Positions 35,274-39,502 of a stretch of DNA of 39,502 nucleotides are shown piece by piece. The stretch comes from Acidimicrobiia bacterium (lineage in GTDB: Bacteria; Actinomycetota; Acidimicrobiia; Spongiisociales; UBA5794), in NCBI GenBank assembly GCA_030066265.1, contig JASJCF010000003.1:1-39502 (forward strand), read 5' to 3'. Numbering within the stretch: the first letter of the stretch is position 1; each line of letters starts with the position of its first letter. The notes under the pieces were generated by a model that saw nothing but the letters and a program-made list of their open reading frames with translations, had not been told where the DNA came from and searched no databases. Both the position numbers and the translations under genes were made by a program.

Positions 35274-36188
35274 ATGGTCGATCCAGACGACTCGAGGACC
35301 AGCGAGGAGCTCCTCGCCGATGCCAAGCGAAGCCTGCGAGAAGGTGCGCTGCCCCCTGGTGCCGGGAGTTCCCGTGACGACGGCCTTGGTGACGACCGCT
35401 TTGGTGACGACGGCTCTGGTGACGACGGCTCTGGTGTCGAGCTCCCGGGTGACGAGCCAGCATCCGTGCAGCAGCCATCCAGTGAGCAGTCATCCAGTCA
35501 GCAGCCAGTGAGATCACAGCCTCTGATCCGGCCAACCGATCGCATCGAGCGGGATCGACCCGGAACCGTCGATGAACGGACCGTCAGGCGAGAGAGCGAC
35601 GCAGCGGGGGTGCAGTGGACCGCACCCGCGCAGCCTGAGCCGCGTGCCCGGAGATCGAGAGAGTCTCAGTCACCCGATGGCGAGCAGCGGTCGCGCCAAT
35701 CGCCAAGCCGACCGACAGATCGTTCCTCGCCCTCGAGCGAGGTGCTCGTGTCGGCACCCGTCCGGCCCGGCGCGGCAACGGCCGGCGGCTCGCTCCTCCG
35801 ACTCATCGTCCCCCTCATCATCTTCGGTGTCCTCGCAGCCACGACCGGCGGTTTCGGAGCCTTCCTGGTCGTGGGCATCCTGATGCTGCTGGTCCTGAGG
35901 ACGGTTTCGCGAGCGGCGATGCGCACGACCGGCGGCGCGGGGTCGCCGTCACACATCACGGTCACGGCCGATCGAGTCATCCTGACTTCGGCCGGCAGGA
36001 ACAGGCCGACGACGGATCGGGCGATCTCCATGTCGGACATCGCCGAGTTCGAGGTCGGATCCGGATCCAATCCGACCATCGAGCTGGAACTCGGTGATGG
36101 AAGCGAGATTCGGCTCAATCTCTCCCGAGCCGACGCGCAGGCCGTCGGCGAGGCGCTGCGCACGGTGATCCCGCAGCGGGAAGACTGA
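35274..36188 (+). CDS. Membrane protein with long low-complexity N-terminus and soluble C-terminal PH-like domain
   Basis: In-frame ATG/GTG after TAGGGT; GSLLRLIVPLIIFGVLAATTGGFGAFLVVGILMLLVL TM hairpin. Confidence 0.75.
   Translation: MVDPDDSRTSEELLADAKRSLREGALPPGAGSSRDDGLGDDRFGDDGSGDDGSGVELPGDEPASVQQPSSEQSSSQQPVRSQPLIRPTDRIERDRPGTVDERTVRRESDAAGVQWTAPAQPEPRARRSRESQSPDGEQRSRQSPSRPTDRSSPSSEVLVSAPVRPGAATAGGSLLRLIVPLIIFGVLAATTGGFGAFLVVGILMLLVLRTVSRAAMRTTGGAGSPSHITVTADRVILTSAGRNRPTTDRAISMSDIAEFEVGSGSNPTIELELGDGSEIRLNLSRADAQAVGEALRTVIPQRED
35374..35433 (+). repeat. 15-bp coding minisatellite, 4 units (DDGLG/DDRFG/DDGSG/DDGSG)
   Basis: gtgacgacggccttg gtgacgaccgctttg gtgacgacggctctg x2. Confidence 0.9.
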
Positions 36189-36227
36189 GCGAGGAATGCC
36201 GGGACATCGATCGGGGTTGGGCAGGCC

Positions 36228-36464
36228 ATGACACAGTGGGAACCATTCGACGAGGAAGACATCGTCGAGGACGGCGAGCGATTCGACCATCCGGTCCCTC
36301 GCCGCCCCGTTCGGCGAGGTGTCCGAACGGTGGCCACCTTCATCCTCGCCGCCATGCTCTTCGCCGCCGGCACACCGCTCAGTTGGGTGACGGTGCTCAC
36401 TGCGTTCCTGATGTTCCTCATCTGGGTCGACTTCGGAACCCGCAAAGACGACGATGTGATTTGA
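36228..36464 (+). CDS. Small membrane protein, 78 aa
   Basis: MTQWEPFDEEDIVEDGERFDHPVPRRPVRRGVRTVATFILAAMLFAAGTPLSW...; single hydrophobic hairpin. Confidence 0.75.
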   Translation: MTQWEPFDEEDIVEDGERFDHPVPRRPVRRGVRTVATFILAAMLFAAGTPLSWVTVLTAFLMFLIWVDFGTRKDDDVI

Positions 36465-36511
36465 GTCCCGAGTCCCGAGTCCCGAGTCTCGAGTCTCGAG
36501 AACCGGGTCGA
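36463..36511. repeat. Heptanucleotide repeat array starting at a stop codon, 7 units
   Basis: gagtccc x3 gagtctc x2 gagaacc gggtcga; TGA stop at 36462-36464. Confidence 0.9.
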
Positions 36512-36564
36512 GCAGAGAGCGAATTCGTCAGCTGACCGGCTTCTCAGCTCCTTGGCTCCTCAGC

Positions 36565-37542
36565 TCATACGTCTTTGAGCATGGCGAGGGAGCGGCGGTC
36601 GATCGCGAAACCGAGCGCTTCGTAGAGGCCGTAGGCGCCCGTCGGGTTCTCGGAGTCCACGTCGAGGACGGCGTACTCGAGGCCTTCGGCGGCGAAGTCC
36701 CGCAACGACGAGGTGAGCAGCGCCGTGGCGATCCCCCGCTTGCGATGGGACGGGACCACGCCGAGGCTCTCGACCCAGGCATGGGTGAACCCGCGATCTT
36801 CGAAGTCATGCGGATACTTCGTGCAGAAGATGTGGCCGACCGGGTCGTCACCGTCGTATGCGACGTACGAGGCACCGGGGAGATAGAACTCGTTGTGGAA
36901 CTGGCGCCACCGCTCCTCGGTGAAGGGTTGGCTTCCCCAATGGTCCCGGAACGCCTCGTTGTGCACGTACAGCTCGTCGCCAGGCGCCGCGTCCTCGGCC
37001 GGAACGATCTCGACGCCGCCCGGAGCGGGGTGCGCGGCAATCGGCTCGGCGAGGTCCCGGATCAGCTCGTCGTAGTACCGGCGGATCTCGAAGCCTCTTC
37101 CCTCCAGCAGGGCGATCTGGCCGGTCCGATGGGCATAGACGCCGTACCACAGGACCTTGGGGAGATCGTCAGGTCGCCCTGCGAGCCGTGCACGCGATCG
37201 CGCCTCCCACCAGTCGACGGCGAACCCGTCGAGCTCCTCCCTGAGATCGGGCCGAACGTGCACGTCGGCGAATGCCCGCCAGAGCGTCTCGGCAGATGAA
37301 GCCACGTAGCTCCAGATGCTGACCATCACCGACCCGTCGGACGCAACGGCGAGCAAGGTGTCGGTGTCGGGGTTCACCTCGGGATCGTCGAACCGCTCGA
37401 GGATCTCTGATTCGACCTCGCGGTAGGTGTGATCCGCTTCGAAACACTGGTCCTGGAGCGTCGCGATCGCGGCGGCGTCGTCGGGCCGGGCCGGACGCCA
37501 TGCGACACCATCGAGATCGGGCGGCCGTGGGAGGTCACTCAT
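36565..37542 (-). CDS. GNAT acetyltransferase with two GNAT-like regions
   Basis: VAWRPARPDDAAAIATLQDQCFEAD; C-terminal VESLGVVPSHRKRGIATALLTSSLRDFAAEGLEYAVLDVDSENPTGAYGLYEALGF. Confidence 0.9.
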   Translation of the reverse strand: MSDLPRPPDLDGVAWRPARPDDAAAIATLQDQCFEADHTYREVESEILERFDDPEVNPDTDTLLAVASDGSVMVSIWSYVASSAETLWRAFADVHVRPDLREELDGFAVDWWEARSRARLAGRPDDLPKVLWYGVYAHRTGQIALLEGRGFEIRRYYDELIRDLAEPIAAHPAPGGVEIVPAEDAAPGDELYVHNEAFRDHWGSQPFTEERWRQFHNEFYLPGASYVAYDGDDPVGHIFCTKYPHDFEDRGFTHAWVESLGVVPSHRKRGIATALLTSSLRDFAAEGLEYAVLDVDSENPTGAYGLYEALGFAIDRRSLAMLKDV

Positions 37543-37553
37543 CGGCGACAACG

Positions 37554-37811
37554 CTATGGGTCGTCGGTGCGCTGTCGCTCGACGAAGCGCCGGCGGAACA
37601 CGAACGGCACCGCCACCGCGGCGACGAACACGATCAGCCAGATCACGTTGATCGATCGCTGGTAGCTCGCCTCGCCGGGTTCCACCACGCCGACCAGTCG
37701 GAGCAGCTCGGTTCCGACGATGGCAGTGACGACTCCCAGGAACGCCGCAACGAACACCCACGCAGCGAACCACAGCAGGATTCGCGAGCGTGACATTCCG
37801 GGTTCGAACAC
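37554..37811 (-). CDS. Small two-TM membrane protein
   Basis: MFEPGMSRSRILLWFAAWVFVAAFLGVVTAIVG...; GTG after TATCGT-N6. Confidence 0.7.
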   Translation of the reverse strand: MFEPGMSRSRILLWFAAWVFVAAFLGVVTAIVGTELLRLVGVVEPGEASYQRSINVIWLIVFVAAVAVPFVFRRRFVERQRTDDP

Positions 37812-37855
37812 GCGCGGACGATACCGTGCGCTCCCCGGCGAATAGCATCGGGCCC

Positions 37856-38746
37856 GTGACAGCCATCGCCGTCAGTCTCGATGCCGTGATCGTCGCCGTG
37901 ACCGACGACATGCCGAGGATCCTCTTGCTCGAGCACGAGCACGAGCTCCCGTCTCTTCCGGCAGGGCTCCTGGATCCCGTCACCGACGAAACGTTGACGA
38001 TCGCACTCAGGCGGCTGGTGGAGTCTCAGACCGGGGTCTCGGTGACATACGTGGAGCAGTTGTACACCTTCGGCGACCGCTCTCGGAGTGGCGGCGATCG
38101 ACGCGACCTGGCGATCGGTTACGTCGCCCTCACGAGTGAGGAGACCCCGACCCCGAATGCGACCTGGCGGAACATCTACGAGCTGTTCCCGTGGGAGGAT
38201 CATCGATCCGGGGTTCCGAGGATGGTCACCGACCACATCGGCCCGGCACTCGAAGCGTGGGCGAGCGAGGACCCTGCCCTCGATGCCCGCGGACGCATCA
38301 CCTTCGGCCTCGGCGCACCATGGGATCCGATCCGCGTGCTCGAGCGCTACGAGTTGCTCTACGAGGCGGGTCTCGTCGACGAATCACATGCAACCGATGG
38401 CCGAACTGGCCTCGGCAAGCCTCTGACCAAGGATCATCGCCGGATCACGGCGACCGCCTTGGGGCGCCTCCGGGGCAAGTTGACCTACCGACCGGTCATC
38501 TTCGAGGTGATGCCCGAGCTGTTCACGCTCACCCATCTCCAGACCACGGTCGAAGCGATCGTCGGCATCAGGCTGCACAAGCAGAACTTCCGCCGCATCG
38601 TGGACCGCGGGGAACTCGTCGAGGCGACCGGGGAGATGACAACGGCGACCGGCGGACGACCCGCCGAACTGTTCCGTTTCCGCACCGATGTGGTGGCCCA
38701 GCGGCCGAGACCCGGATTCCCTCTTCCTCGTCCGAAACGGATGTGA
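37856..38746 (+). CDS. NrtR-like regulator: Nudix-fold N-terminus plus winged-helix C-terminus
   Basis: N-terminal Nudix-like fold with degenerate box GLLDPVTDETLTIALRRLVESQTGV; C-terminal LTHLQTTVEAIVGIRLHKQNFRRIVDRGELVEATGE. Confidence 0.8.
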   Translation: MTAIAVSLDAVIVAVTDDMPRILLLEHEHELPSLPAGLLDPVTDETLTIALRRLVESQTGVSVTYVEQLYTFGDRSRSGGDRRDLAIGYVALTSEETPTPNATWRNIYELFPWEDHRSGVPRMVTDHIGPALEAWASEDPALDARGRITFGLGAPWDPIRVLERYELLYEAGLVDESHATDGRTGLGKPLTKDHRRITATALGRLRGKLTYRPVIFEVMPELFTLTHLQTTVEAIVGIRLHKQNFRRIVDRGELVEATGEMTTATGGRPAELFRFRTDVVAQRPRPGFPLPRPKRM

Positions 38747-38764
38747 CCGACCGCTTGGAGGCGT

Positions 38765-39502
38765 TCAGGCGCCCGACCGTGTCGGGACCGGGTGCTCGAC
38801 CCACACGTTCGGCTCCACGTAGACCGCGTGATCGTGTTCGACGCTCACATGGACGGGCGCAAGCGCTCCCGGCACCAAAGCGGGGCCGGACCGATCGAAC
38901 GGAAGCCCCGTCCACGAGCGCCACTCGGCGAGGGTGCCGCTGATGGTCATGGCGGTCGGGCACACCTTGACGATCCTCCCACCCATCCGTGCGTGGACAC
39001 GGAGCCACGGATCCGCCGGTAGCCCATCGTCCCGTGTGCGTTCGACGTACGTCTGCATGCTCAGCTCCGGCTCCTCGTGCTTGCGACTCGGGCGGACGGG
39101 AGCGACGAAGCGCTCGATTCCCCGATCCGCGGTCAGCTCGATCATCCGCGTGAGCATCGATTCGGCAAGCCCCGCTCCCCTTGCCGCCGGAAGGATCGAC
39201 ACCTCCAAGGCCGACACCGCGTTCGGCGCCCTCCGTGCGAGCCCATCGAGGTACGACCACATGATCACGCGGTCCCAACCGTCGTCCGGCAGCTGCGGCC
39301 GTTCGATGTCCGGTCCGAGAGCGAAGGGAACGGCATACGCCACGGCGAGGACGTTGCCCCCATCGACCGCCAACACGCACCAGTCGGGCCACGTCGACTC
39401 CACGTTCGCGTAATACAGGGTCGCGATGTCGTCGTTCAGCATGAACTCGGGCCAGACGGCAGTCGTGGCGTGCCGGAGGTCTGCGAGCTCCGGACGATCC
39501 GA
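38765..39502 (-). CDS. GNAT-family acetyltransferase-like protein, 5' end beyond window
   Basis: Open frame continues past the listed ATG at 39442 (SDRPELADLRHATTAVWPEF-MLNDDIATLYYANVEST); LEVSILPAARGAGLAESML acetyl-CoA motif. Confidence 0.75.
   Translation of the reverse strand, partial: SDRPELADLRHATTAVWPEFMLNDDIATLYYANVESTWPDWCVLAVDGGNVLAVAYAVPFALGPDIERPQLPDDGWDRVIMWSYLDGLARRAPNAVSALEVSILPAARGAGLAESMLTRMIELTADRGIERFVAPVRPSRKHEEPELSMQTYVERTRDDGLPADPWLRVHARMGGRIVKVCPTAMTISGTLAEWRSWTGLPFDRSGPALVPGALAPVHVSVEHDHAVYVEPNVWVEHPVPTRSGA

Overview
This 39.5 kb window is a GC-rich chromosomal segment, probably from an actinobacterium (Acidimicrobiia-like is a guess from gene content and style). It carries about 37 supportable protein genes, mostly housekeeping or metabolic. 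It also has four tRNAs: a lone tRNA-Lys and a Glu-Asp-Phe cluster. I see no phage, transposase, CRISPR array, toxin-antitoxin pair or biosynthetic cluster. Recognisable genes include a PolA-type 5'-3' exonuclease, rhodanese, MFS transporter, aspartate/glutamate racemase, XRE regulator, amidohydrolase, ManA, PpiC-type isomerase, pirin, AI-2E transporter, nitroreductase, PepP, a 1419-aa DivIVA-domain coiled-coil protein, ATP-type PEPCK, phosphohexomutase, GlpD, RDD protein, QueA-like protein, SDR, a SoxR-type MerR regulator, a DsbD-like protein with an N-terminal thioredoxin-fold domain, an NrtR-like regulator and GNAT proteins. The most interesting signals are non-coding. (1) Two strictly in-register heptanucleotide arrays (sense consensus YYNYSAG) each start at the stop codon of a gene and share the same orientation and some identical heptamers. 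(2) A chain of back-to-back hairpins surrounds the tRNA cluster, including a duplicated two-hairpin module with compensatory base-pair changes; a third cognate sits at the same 2-nt offset behind tRNA-Lys. (3) A perfect CRP-like dyad TGTGA-N6-TCACA lies upstream of a membrane protein gene. (4) A SoxR-type dyad sits in the SDR/soxR divergent promoter. (5) TANNNT boxes recur 5-8 nt before start codons, suggesting leaderless transcription. (6) An unlisted 39-aa membrane microprotein and a GNAT gene remnant lie beside tRNA-Lys. All product names come from reading motifs in the translations; no database search was run.
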